Assembly (NCBI GenBank): GCA_017880945.1
Contig: JADGRM010000057.1
Span: 1 to 10,224, forward strand
Reading direction: 5' to 3'
Origin: Gallionella sp.
GTDB lineage: Bacteria > Pseudomonadota > Gammaproteobacteria > Burkholderiales > Gallionellaceae
DNA: 10,224 nucleotides
In this document: piece by piece, positions 1 through 6,474 of the stretch
How the letters are laid out: each line of letters begins with the position of its first letter
Numbering within the stretch: position 1 is the stretch's first letter
Position numbers and translations under genes: made by a program
Notes under the pieces: generated by a model
Told to the model about the DNA's origin: nothing
What the model saw: only the letters and a program-made list of their open reading frames with translations
The model's database searches: none

Positions 1-1
1 G

Positions 2-2254
2 ATCAACGAGGACGTGGTGATTCCGCTGCCGCGCATGGGTGATTATTGCGACGGCATAGAACGCATCAACATCGAGTTGTCGCTGCACAACAAGCTCAAG
101 CTGCTGGACGCGCTGGATGAATTTTTCGCCGGCGAGCTGCCGCTGTATTACCAGGACGACAAACAACTCGGCGACAAGGAACTGCTCGGCAATCGCGCTC
201 ACGAGGCCAAACAACTGCTGACCCAGGTGCGCACGCGCTGGCAATGGCTGCGGGATAATCTGGATGCGCCGCTGGCGGACTGCCCTTTTGCACCGGTTGA
301 CGCGCAAGACGCCCGGACTGTTTTCGACTCGGTCCAGCGCCACCAACTGCGTGCCTCATGGAAACTCGAAGTGCGTGATGTGCTGCGCCAGATCTTCTCT
401 GGCAGCACTTATCAACTCATCCTCGACCAGTGCAACACCACCCACCAGAACGTGCTGAAGAGCCGCGTGTTCATCGCGCTGCACATGCACGCCGGCGACG
501 GCAATGTGCATACCAACATCCCGGTGAATTCGGACGACTATGAAATGCTGCAACAGGCCAACGCCGCAGTGGTCCGCATCATGCAGCTGGCGAAAGACCT
601 GGGCGGCGTGATCTCGGGCGAACACGGCATCGGCATCACCAAATTCGATTTCCTCGAGGCGGATGAAATCGCCGCGTTCACCGCTTACAAGAAGCTGGTC
701 GATCCGGAAGGCCGCTTCAACAAGGGCAAGCTGCTCAGCGGCGGCAATCTGGAGCGCGCCTATACACCGAGCTTCAACCTGATGGAACTGGAAAGCCTGA
801 TCCTGGAGAAGAGCGAGCTGGGCGAGATCTCCGATTCGATCAAGGATTGCCTGCGTTGCGGAAAATGCAAGCCGGTGTGCGCCACCCACGTGCCTCGCGC
901 CAATCTGCTGTATTCGCCGCGCAACAAGATTCTCGCCACTTCGCTGCTGATCGAGGCATTCCTGTACGAGGAACAAACCCGGCGTGGCGTTTCCATCCAG
1001 CACTTCGACGAATTCAACGATGTCGCCGATCACTGCACGGTATGCCACAAGTGCCTGAATCCGTGTCCGGTGAACATCGACTTCGGCGACGTGTCGATTG
1101 CGATGCGCAGCTTCTTGCGCAAACAAGGCAAGAAAAAATTCAATCTGATCGGCACTATTTCGATGATGTTTTTGAACGCCACCGATCCGACCACGATCAA
1201 GCTGATGCGCAAGGTGAGCATAGAGTGGAGCTATAAGGCGCAGCGCATCGGGCATTATCTGGCCAAGCGTTTCGGCCTGCTGAATGCCCAATTGAAACGG
1301 CCGCCTGCAACCGTGGGCAGCACGCCGCTCAGGTCGCAGGTGATCCACTTCGTCAACAAGCCGATGCCGGGCGGCTTGCCCAAGAAGACTTCGCGCGCGC
1401 TCCTCGACATCGAAGACAACGATGTCGTGCCTATCATTCGCAACCCAAAACTATCGAGCGAGGACGCCGAGGCGGTGTTCTACTTCCCGGGTTGCGGTTC
1501 GGAACGACTGTTCGGTCAGGTGGGCCTGGCCACGCAGGCGATGCTGTATGAGACCGGCGCGATCACCGTGTTGCCGCCGGGATACCTGTGCTGCGGCTAT
1601 CCGCAAAATGCTTCGGGGCTTACTGACAAGGCCAATCAGATCACCACCGACAATCGCGTGCTGTTCCACCGCGTGGCGAACACGCTGAACTACCTCGATA
1701 TCAAGACCGTGATCGTGTCGTGCGGTACCTGCATGGATCAGTTGCTGAAATATCAGTTCGACAAAATCTTCCCAGGCTGTCGTCTGCTCGATATCCACGA
1801 ATATTTGCTGGAGAAGAACGTCACGCTCAAAGAGGTGCAAGGCACGCGCTATATGTACCACGAACCATGCCATACGCCGATGAAGACCTACAAATCGCAA
1901 CAGGTGGTGGACACGCTGATGGGCACGCGTGTGCCGCTCAATGAACGCTGCTGCGGCGAGTCGGGTACTTTCGGTGTGGCGACCCCGCAGATCGCAACGC
2001 AAGTGCGTTTCCGCAAGGAAGAGGAGATGCGCAGCGGCGCGGACGCACTGCGCGCCGATGGCTACAGCGGCGAGATCAAGATACTCACCTCCTGTCCGGC
2101 ATGCCAGCAAGGCTTGTCGCGTTACAACGACGATAGCGGCACGACAGCGGACTACATCGTGGTGGAAATGGCCAAACATCTGCTCGGCGAGAACTGGCTG
2201 GTGGATTATGTGAACAAAGCCAATAATGGCGGCATAGAAAGAGTATTACTGTGA
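2..2254 (+). CDS. FAD-linked oxidase / Fe-S / CCG-domain oxidoreductase (YdiJ-like), 3' part
   Basis: The reading frame is open from base 2, so the gene starts outside the window; 750 residues are visible. In order, numbering the codon at base 2 as residue 1: the C-terminal part of a FAD-linked oxidase domain (GlcD/lactate dehydrogenase type) with HMHAGDGN at 161-168 and EHGIG from 207; two [4Fe-4S] motifs CxxCxxCxxxC at C283/286/289/293 and C345/348/351/355; and two CCG domains as in GlpC/HdrB. CCG1 has C498, C530-C531 and C574xxC577. CCG2 has C623, C650-C651 and C698xxC701. This order matches large D-2-hydroxyacid dehydrogenases such as E. coli YdiJ (about 1,000 residues) and longer betaproteobacterial relatives. 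By analogy it would oxidise a 2-hydroxyacid and pass electrons through the Fe-S clusters to the respiratory chain; the substrate cannot be read from the sequence. All motif cysteines are intact. It is followed after 17 bp by the HIT gene, probably in one operon. Confidence 0.9.
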   Translation: MNEDVVIPLPRMGDYCDGIERINIELSLHNKLKLLDALDEFFAGELPLYYQDDKQLGDKELLGNRAHEAKQLLTQVRTRWQWLRDNLDAPLADCPFAPVDAQDARTVFDSVQRHQLRASWKLEVRDVLRQIFSGSTYQLILDQCNTTHQNVLKSRVFIALHMHAGDGNVHTNIPVNSDDYEMLQQANAAVVRIMQLAKDLGGVISGEHGIGITKFDFLEADEIAAFTAYKKLVDPEGRFNKGKLLSGGNLERAYTPSFNLMELESLILEKSELGEISDSIKDCLRCGKCKPVCATHVPRANLLYSPRNKILATSLLIEAFLYEEQTRRGVSIQHFDEFNDVADHCTVCHKCLNPCPVNIDFGDVSIAMRSFLRKQGKKKFNLIGTISMMFLNATDPTTIKLMRKVSIEWSYKAQRIGHYLAKRFGLLNAQLKRPPATVGSTPLRSQVIHFVNKPMPGGLPKKTSRALLDIEDNDVVPIIRNPKLSSEDAEAVFYFPGCGSERLFGQVGLATQAMLYETGAITVLPPGYLCCGYPQNASGLTDKANQITTDNRVLFHRVANTLNYLDIKTVIVSCGTCMDQLLKYQFDKIFPGCRLLDIHEYLLEKNVTLKEVQGTRYMYHEPCHTPMKTYKSQQVVDTLMGTRVPLNERCCGESGTFGVATPQIATQVRFRKEEEMRSGADALRADGYSGEIKILTSCPACQQGLSRYNDDSGTTADYIVVEMAKHLLGENWLVDYVNKANNGGIERVLL

Positions 2255-2277
2255 ACGGTGAAAGGTGAGCCGTGAAT
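2251..2277 (+). repeat. GTGA four times in 7-bp register across a stop/start junction
   Basis: GTGA occurs at 2251, 2258, 2265 and 2272, exactly 7 bp apart. The first contains the TGA stop of the oxidoreductase and the last is the GTG start of the HIT gene. The frames opened by the GTGs at 2251, 2258 and 2265 each meet a stop within a few codons, so only 2272 can initiate the HIT protein. The AAGG at 2262-2265, six bases before 2272, is the likely ribosome-binding site and lies inside the repeat. Confidence 0.6.
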
Positions 2278-2697
2278 AGCGGGAAAACCGGGTGTGAACT
2301 GTGCGTTCAAGTGGGCGGTACACTGCTCTGGCAGGATGCTTCATGTCGCGTGGTGCTGGTGGAAGATGCCGACTACCCCGGTTTCTGCCGTGTGATATGG
2401 CGGCAGCACGTCAAGGAAATGACTGATCTTTCCGCTGCAGATAGAGCACATCTGATGGACATCGTATTCGCTGTCGAAGCGGCGATACGCGAAGTGTTGC
2501 AGCCCGACAAGATCAATCTCGCCAGCCTCGGCAACCTTACCCCGCACCTGCATTGGCATGTCATCCCGCGCTGCACGCACGACAAGCATTTCCCGCAACC
2601 GATCTGGGGCACAGCGCAGCGCGAAGGTACACCATTATTCCCGCCCGACTGGCAAGTTCGTCTGAAGGAGTGTGTGCGCTCTAGACTACCCGGCTGA
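2272..2697 (+). CDS. HIT-family protein (histidine triad nucleotide hydrolase/transferase)
   Basis: A cytoplasmic protein of 141 residues, usual for a bacterial stand-alone HIT protein. The histidine triad is clear: H92-L-H94-W-H96-V-I followed by PR, fitting HxHxHxx. By homology with Hint proteins, the middle His (H94) would be the nucleophile attacking the alpha-phosphate of a nucleotide conjugate. The N-terminus carries C8-x-x-C11, a pair seen in many HIT proteins that may help bind a metal. The segment YPGFCRVIW followed by the EMTDL stretch is typical of the betaproteobacterial branch. The GTG start at 2272 is chosen because it keeps the CxxC pair and has AAGG six bases upstream. The gene sits 17 bp after the oxidoreductase and 2 bp before the next gene, which implies cotranscription. 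The physiological substrate is unknown. Confidence 0.9.
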   Translation: MNSGKTGCELCVQVGGTLLWQDASCRVVLVEDADYPGFCRVIWRQHVKEMTDLSAADRAHLMDIVFAVEAAIREVLQPDKINLASLGNLTPHLHWHVIPRCTHDKHFPQPIWGTAQREGTPLFPPDWQVRLKECVRSRLPG

Positions 2698-2699
2698 AC

Positions 2700-4238
2700 A
2701 TGCTGACCTTGCCACTCGAACCGACCGACGACCGCGCCGACCCGCAGTTCAAGGATGCGGCCGGTTGCTCGGAATGGCTGAAACAGTTTCAACTGACCAA
2801 CCTGCAACTGGCGCACAGCACGCTGCTCACCCAAGTGCACGAATTCAACCGCTACCCGATGCGCGGACTGGAACGGCTGAACACGCTGGAACGACTGCGC
2901 GAAATCATCGACCATGTGCAAAGCGATTACGCCAAAAAGCTCATTGCCAAACCGCTGCCGCTGAATGAAAGCGAGTTGCGGATATTCGTTGCGATCGTGC
3001 AACTTTGGCAAACGATGTTGTCGGGTTACCGGCGTTGCCTGCAGGCCTATTTGGCCGGCGACAGCCAGCTTGCCCAACATGGCGCACTATTGTGTCAGCG
3101 CTGCCTGTTGTATAGCGGGCAGGCGATCTTTGAACACTTGCGCACCGGTTACGAATTCGACGAAAAACTTTGGCAACAATTGCACAAGTTGTATGCGTTT
3201 ACCGAACAACGCGGGCTGCAACGGGAGGAAATACCAGATTCATTGAACAACGGCCCATTGAGTGCCAGTCAACCTCACAGCAGTTGCCATCGCATTTACG
3301 TCAAAACCCTGCTTGCCTGTTATGCACACCCCGCCGAGCTGACTCGTATGCAATTACAACTGCTGGACAATTGGCTGGCACAATGGAGCAGTACAGTGTT
3401 CATGGAGCACAGCTATACCACCAGCAAGGGTGATGCTCAGCCACTCGCGCTGGATCTTGATAGCGCAAATGGACTACGGCCGGTCAAACTGGTCACGCAT
3501 AGCAACAGCATGCGCTATCTGGCCATGGTCCCATTGAGCAAATTGCTGCGCGTCAAGACCATCTTGTTGCAACAAGGCAAAACCCCGTTACAGCTCGAAC
3601 TGGGCGACCACAACCGCGATGATTGCATCGGGTTCCTCACTTTTCTGCATCAGTGCTGGTGCGAAAACCGCAACTCACGTTCTGATCAGCGGAATCCGGT
3701 CTCGAAACACGCGCAGCTTTGCTACAAACCGGAAAATATCCATGCACAAATGTCCGGCAATGATCGGGGCGAGATGGGGTTTCCAGTTGAAACCTGGCTG
3801 GTTCAAAACGAGAGCATCCTGGGAGCGCAACTCACCTGCGAAGACACGCCCGTCGGAAGGCTAAGCCCCAACCAGCTGGTTGCCTTGCGCTTCGATCACG
3901 CTGAGGCTTTCATGCTGGGAACAACAACATGGGCAAACGTGACACGCACCGGACAATTGCGTATCGGTGTGCGTTATCTGCCAGGAGTCGCCCGCGCGGT
4001 CGTGCTTCGTGCCACCGATGCGGTCATGCCTATAGCCGGGAACACTATCCCTGCATTTCTATTGCAAGCCGCACCCGCACTCAAGACCCCAGCCAGCCTG
4101 ATTATTCCCCGCGACTGGTTCAAACCGGGGCGCGTGGTGGATATCCAGCATCAGAACGGCGAAAAGCAGAATGCGAAAATGGGTTTTAGCGTAGAGCGCG
4201 GGGTCGATTACGAGCGTGTCAGCTTTACGCTAGTGTAG
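2700..4238 (+). CDS. Uncharacterised protein with PilZ-like C-terminal domain
   Basis: A protein of 512 residues with no signal peptide or membrane segment. Residues 1 to about 320 look mostly helical, with many Leu/Gln/Arg-rich stretches such as LERLNTLERLRE, a PLPL segment near residue 85 and several cysteines; I cannot assign a function to this half. Near the C-terminus are R327-SDQ-R331 (RxxxR) and N370-ES-IL-G375 (NxSxxG), in the order and roughly the spacing of the two c-di-GMP-binding motifs of PilZ domains. A strand-rich stretch follows (LVALRF ... LRIGVRYLPGVARAVVLR), as expected for the rest of a PilZ barrel. It resembles, from memory only, a betaproteobacterial family of large PilZ-domain proteins. 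A cytoplasmic c-di-GMP effector is therefore inferred, not shown. The ATG lies 2 bp after the HIT stop without a close Shine-Dalgarno (AAGGAG is about 30 bp upstream), so translation is probably coupled. The 3' end overlaps phoR by 9 bp, convergently. Confidence 0.75.
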   Translation: MLTLPLEPTDDRADPQFKDAAGCSEWLKQFQLTNLQLAHSTLLTQVHEFNRYPMRGLERLNTLERLREIIDHVQSDYAKKLIAKPLPLNESELRIFVAIVQLWQTMLSGYRRCLQAYLAGDSQLAQHGALLCQRCLLYSGQAIFEHLRTGYEFDEKLWQQLHKLYAFTEQRGLQREEIPDSLNNGPLSASQPHSSCHRIYVKTLLACYAHPAELTRMQLQLLDNWLAQWSSTVFMEHSYTTSKGDAQPLALDLDSANGLRPVKLVTHSNSMRYLAMVPLSKLLRVKTILLQQGKTPLQLELGDHNRDDCIGFLTFLHQCWCENRNSRSDQRNPVSKHAQLCYKPENIHAQMSGNDRGEMGFPVETWLVQNESILGAQLTCEDTPVGRLSPNQLVALRFDHAEAFMLGTTTWANVTRTGQLRIGVRYLPGVARAVVLRATDAVMPIAGNTIPAFLLQAAPALKTPASLIIPRDWFKPGRVVDIQHQNGEKQNAKMGFSVERGVDYERVSFTLV

Positions 4239-5525
4239 TAACCGTTTGACCGGAAACACCAGCGCGAAGGTGCTGCCTTTCCCTTCTTCACTCGAAACCT
4301 CCAGCTTGGCCTGATGACGCATCGCGATGTGCTTGACGATCGCAAGCCCCAAACCGGTACCTCCCGTTTCGCGCGAGCGGCTGCGATCCACCCGGTAGAA
4401 ACGTTCAGTAAGGCGCGGAATGTGCTGGGCGGCGATGCCGATACCGCTGTCTTGCACCAAGAACACCGGCTGACCGCCGCGCTCGAACCAGCGCAACAAG
4501 ATTTCGCCGCCCTTCGGCGTATAACGGATGGCGTTGCTGAGCAGATTGCCGAACGCGCTATGCAGCTCATCACGGTTGCCGAGCAAGTTGGCTGTACTTG
4601 CGATCTCCATATTTAAGGAGTGACGTTCACCGCTTAGTAACTTCCCATCTTGATAAACCTCATTGAGCAGCACTTTTATATCCACAGACTCTTCGCGCAA
4701 AGGACTTTGTTCGTTTTCCAGCCGCGACAGGGTCAATAAATCCGCGACAAGATTGTCCATGCGCCGGGTTTGCTCGGCCATCAGTTGCAAAGCTCGCTTG
4801 GCGCTGTCCTGATTGAGGTCGGGCATGTCCTGCAGGTTTTCAACGAAACCGCTCACGACAGTCAGGGGTGTACGCAGTTCGTGAGAAACATTGGCGACGA
4901 AATCCCGGCGCATAGCCTCGATGAGCTTGAATTGGGTGATATCGCGACTGATCAATAATCGCTTGTTGCCACCGTAAGGAATGAGCTTGATGGATAACAC
5001 CATATCGTTATGACGCGCCGGAATCATTATCAACGGGTCTTTGAAATTCGACTCATGGAGGTACTCGATGAATTCCGGCTGGCGCACCAGATAAGTGATG
5101 TCCTGCATGATGTCGTGCGCGGAATCCAGGTAAAAATGCTGCTGGGCAAGCGGGTTGAACCACTCGATGCGATTCATTTCATTCAGGATCGCCACGCCCT
5201 CCGGCAACGCGGCGGTGGCTTGTTCGATGTGATGCAGTTCGGCAGCAAGCTCCTGTTTGGTCTGGTTATGCTGCTTGACCATTTTGTATAGTTGCGAAAA
5301 AACCTCATCCCATATCCCGCCCGCTTCAGGAATGGTTTCGATGCGTGCATCATTCAACCATAGTCCCAGCTTGAACAATTGACGCGCGCGGTATGCCATC
5401 ACGATCAGCAACACGATCAACATGAACAATAACGCGAGGACAGCCGAGAACATGCCCCATAACAACAACGCCGCCAGCGCGCTTAACACGACGGGCAGAC
5501 TTACTTTTAACCAAAAATCTTGCAA
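4230..5525 (-). CDS. phoR: Phosphate regulon sensor histidine kinase PhoR
   Basis: Inner-membrane sensor kinase that phosphorylates PhoB when phosphate is scarce and in other bacteria is held in check through PstSCAB-PhoU. From the preferred start it has 431 residues, the length of E. coli PhoR. It shows two nearly contiguous hydrophobic segments (about 6-26 and 27-45) with almost no periplasmic loop, a PAS domain (about 107-200), the H-box with phospho-acceptor H215 in SHELRTP, the N-box around N331 (NLLSNAIRYTP), the G1 box D359-SGIGI and the G2 box GTGLGL at 390-395. All catalytic boxes are intact. The TTG at 5525 is preferred because AAGGA lies 8 bases upstream and the length fits. An in-frame TTG at 5612 would add 29 residues encoded largely by a 12-bp tandem repeat and lacks a good Shine-Dalgarno. 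phoR is downstream of phoB and probably in the same operon. No pst or phoU gene is in the window. Confidence 0.93.
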   Translation of the reverse strand: MQDFWLKVSLPVVLSALAALLLWGMFSAVLALLFMLIVLLIVMAYRARQLFKLGLWLNDARIETIPEAGGIWDEVFSQLYKMVKQHNQTKQELAAELHHIEQATAALPEGVAILNEMNRIEWFNPLAQQHFYLDSAHDIMQDITYLVRQPEFIEYLHESNFKDPLIMIPARHNDMVLSIKLIPYGGNKRLLISRDITQFKLIEAMRRDFVANVSHELRTPLTVVSGFVENLQDMPDLNQDSAKRALQLMAEQTRRMDNLVADLLTLSRLENEQSPLREESVDIKVLLNEVYQDGKLLSGERHSLNMEIASTANLLGNRDELHSAFGNLLSNAIRYTPKGGEILLRWFERGGQPVFLVQDSGIGIAAQHIPRLTERFYRVDRSRSRETGGTGLGLAIVKHIAMRHQAKLEVSSEEGKGSTFALVFPVKRLLH

Positions 5526-5533
5526 AGTTAATT

Positions 5534-5538
5534 TCCTT
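5534..5538 (-). promoter_or_regulatory. Shine-Dalgarno that decides the phoR start
   Basis: On the minus strand AAGGA lies 8 bases before the TTG at 5525 and directly after the last unit of the 12-bp tandem repeat. The alternative TTG at 5612 has no comparable site, so this element favours the 431-residue PhoR. Confidence 0.6.
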
Positions 5539-5598
5539 GATGAAGCAACTGATGGAACTATAGATGAAACCACTGGTGAAAAGACTGATGCGACTACT
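5539..5598. repeat. Degenerate 12-bp tandem repeat, five units, before phoR
   Basis: Read on the + strand, units begin at 5539, 5551, 5563, 5575 and 5587, each exactly 12 bp. They start GATG (GGTG in the fourth) and four of the five end in ACT; the consensus is about GATGAAACNACT. A further GG at 5599 keeps the register. The unit length is a multiple of three. Read as a minus-strand N-terminal extension of PhoR it would give a low-complexity stretch rich in Val, Ser and Pro, unlike known PhoR N-termini, so I read it as non-coding leader between phoB and phoR. Confidence 0.7.
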
Positions 5599-5667
5599 GG
5601 CCATTCCACCAAACTGCCAACAGGCTTCGCATATCCATTCGGCTAACGTCAACCAAGTGGGTGGCTA

Positions 5668-5692
5668 TTGGCTGCAATAATACTTCAGCCAA
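5668..5692 (-). repeat. Hairpin between phoB and phoR
   Basis: TTGGCTG at 5668-5674 and CAGCCAA at 5686-5692 form a perfect 7-bp inverted repeat around an 11-base A/T-rich loop, starting 11 bases after the phoB stop. No T-tract follows on either strand, so it is not a standard intrinsic terminator. It could stabilise the phoB message or reduce read-through into phoR; that is inference. Confidence 0.45.
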
Positions 5693-5702
5693 GCCGCAAG
5701 GG

Positions 5703-6392
5703 TTATAAGTTAATCGAAAAGCGGTAACCGCTGCCGCGCACGGTTTGAATCACATTATCCATTTCGACCGGTTCCAGTGCGGCGCGCAAACGGCGAATAT
5801 GCACGTCCACCGTGCGTTCTTCAACGAACACTTGCGTACCCCACACCTGGTCGAGCAATTGCGTGCGGCTGTATACGCGTTCGGCATGGGTCATGAAAAA
5901 ATGCAACAGGCGAAACTCCGTCGGTCCCAGTTCGATAGCCCTGCCTTTTGCCGTCACGCGGTGGGATGTTGGCGACAACTCCAACCCGCCCGCAGCCACC
6001 GTCTCATCCGGCATAGCCGGAATATGGCGGCGCAACACCGCGCGTATCCGCGCCATCAACTCGCGCGGCGAGAACGGCTTGGTGATGTAATCATCCGCGC
6101 CGGATTCCAACCCCAATATCTTGTCTCGCTCATCACCGCGCGCAGTCAGCATGATAATCGGAATGTCTTTGGTGCGTGCATCGGCACGGAACTGCTTCGC
6201 CAAAACCACGCCGCTGGTATTCGGCAACATCCAATCCAGCAGGATCAAATCTGGCAAATTGCCGCGTATCTGCTGCCACGCGCTCTCCGCGTCTGCGGCG
6301 CGCAACGCCAGAAAGCCCGCCTGCATCACATTGAATGCGAGCAACTCCTGAATCGCCGGCTCATCTTCCACAATCAAAATCTTCGCATTCAT
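5703..6392 (-). CDS. phoB: Phosphate regulon response regulator PhoB (OmpR family)
   Basis: DNA-binding response regulator activated by PhoR; it binds Pho boxes and recruits RNA polymerase to phosphate-starvation genes. The receiver domain (about 1-120) has the acidic pair E9/D10, phospho-acceptor D53 in LLDWMLP, a TARGDE segment for the conserved Thr, and K in ITKPFSPREL. The winged-helix domain (about 130-229) has ELGPTEFRLLHFF, the recognition region ERTVDVHIRRLR and the wing TVRGSGYRF. Two adjacent ATGs are possible, at 6395 and 6392. I prefer 6392: GAGGG at 6400-6404 is then 7 bases away rather than 4, and the product has 229 residues like E. coli PhoB. A three-repeat Pho box lies about 50 bp upstream, so positive autoregulation is likely. 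phoR follows on the same strand. Confidence 0.95.
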   Translation of the reverse strand: MNAKILIVEDEPAIQELLAFNVMQAGFLALRAADAESAWQQIRGNLPDLILLDWMLPNTSGVVLAKQFRADARTKDIPIIMLTARGDERDKILGLESGADDYITKPFSPRELMARIRAVLRRHIPAMPDETVAAGGLELSPTSHRVTAKGRAIELGPTEFRLLHFFMTHAERVYSRTQLLDQVWGTQVFVEERTVDVHIRRLRAALEPVEMDNVIQTVRGSGYRFSINL

Positions 6393-6412
6393 CATTTATC
6401 CCTCATTTTCAC

Positions 6413-6433
6413 ATCCCACTATTGATATGGGAT
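6413..6433 (-). repeat. Small hairpin in the phoB leader/promoter region
   Basis: ATCCCA at 6413-6418 and TGGGAT at 6428-6433 form a 6-bp inverted repeat with a 9-base loop, between the Pho box and the phoB Shine-Dalgarno. A possible -10 (TATCAA on the minus strand, 6421-6426) lies inside the loop. There is no T-tract, so it is not a convincing terminator for the symporter gene upstream. Confidence 0.3.
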
Positions 6434-6442
6434 TGCGAGAAT

Positions 6443-6470
6443 ATGAACAAATTATGACAGGAAGATGACA
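6443..6470 (-). promoter_or_regulatory. Pho box (three PhoB half-sites) upstream of phoB
   Basis: On the minus strand TGTCAT, TGTCAT and GTTCAT occupy 6470-6465, 6459-6454 and 6448-6443. They are spaced exactly 11 bp apart with A/T-rich or pyrimidine-rich spacers (CTTCC, AATTT). PhoB is known to bind 11-bp direct repeats of a CTGTCAT-type half-site in place of a -35 element. The last repeat is about 50 bp before the phoB start, which suits an autoregulated promoter. The box begins only 5 bp after the stop codon of the upstream symporter gene. Confidence 0.82.
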
Positions 6471-6474
6471 CTCG

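Noticed and set aside
356..1348. A 330-codon open frame on the minus strand
   Set aside because: It is antisense to the FAD/Fe-S protein, whose motifs are intact. The translation is a composition shadow without domain character.
1451..2179. A 242-codon open frame on the minus strand
   Set aside because: It is antisense to the two CCG domains, and its His/Arg/Ala-rich translation is typical of a reversed GC-rich gene.
5526..5612. A 29-residue N-terminal extension of PhoR from TTG 5612
   Set aside because: It lacks a Shine-Dalgarno, is made mostly of the 12-bp repeat, and gives a length unlike PhoR. TTG 5525 fits better, though the extension is not excluded.
5350..5652. A 100-codon open frame on the minus strand across the phoR start
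   Set aside because: It overlaps the phoR membrane segments in another frame and has no family resemblance.
5745..6425. A 226-codon open frame on the plus strand over phoB
   Set aside because: It is antisense to a canonical phoB, has no recognisable domain and has no start signal of note.
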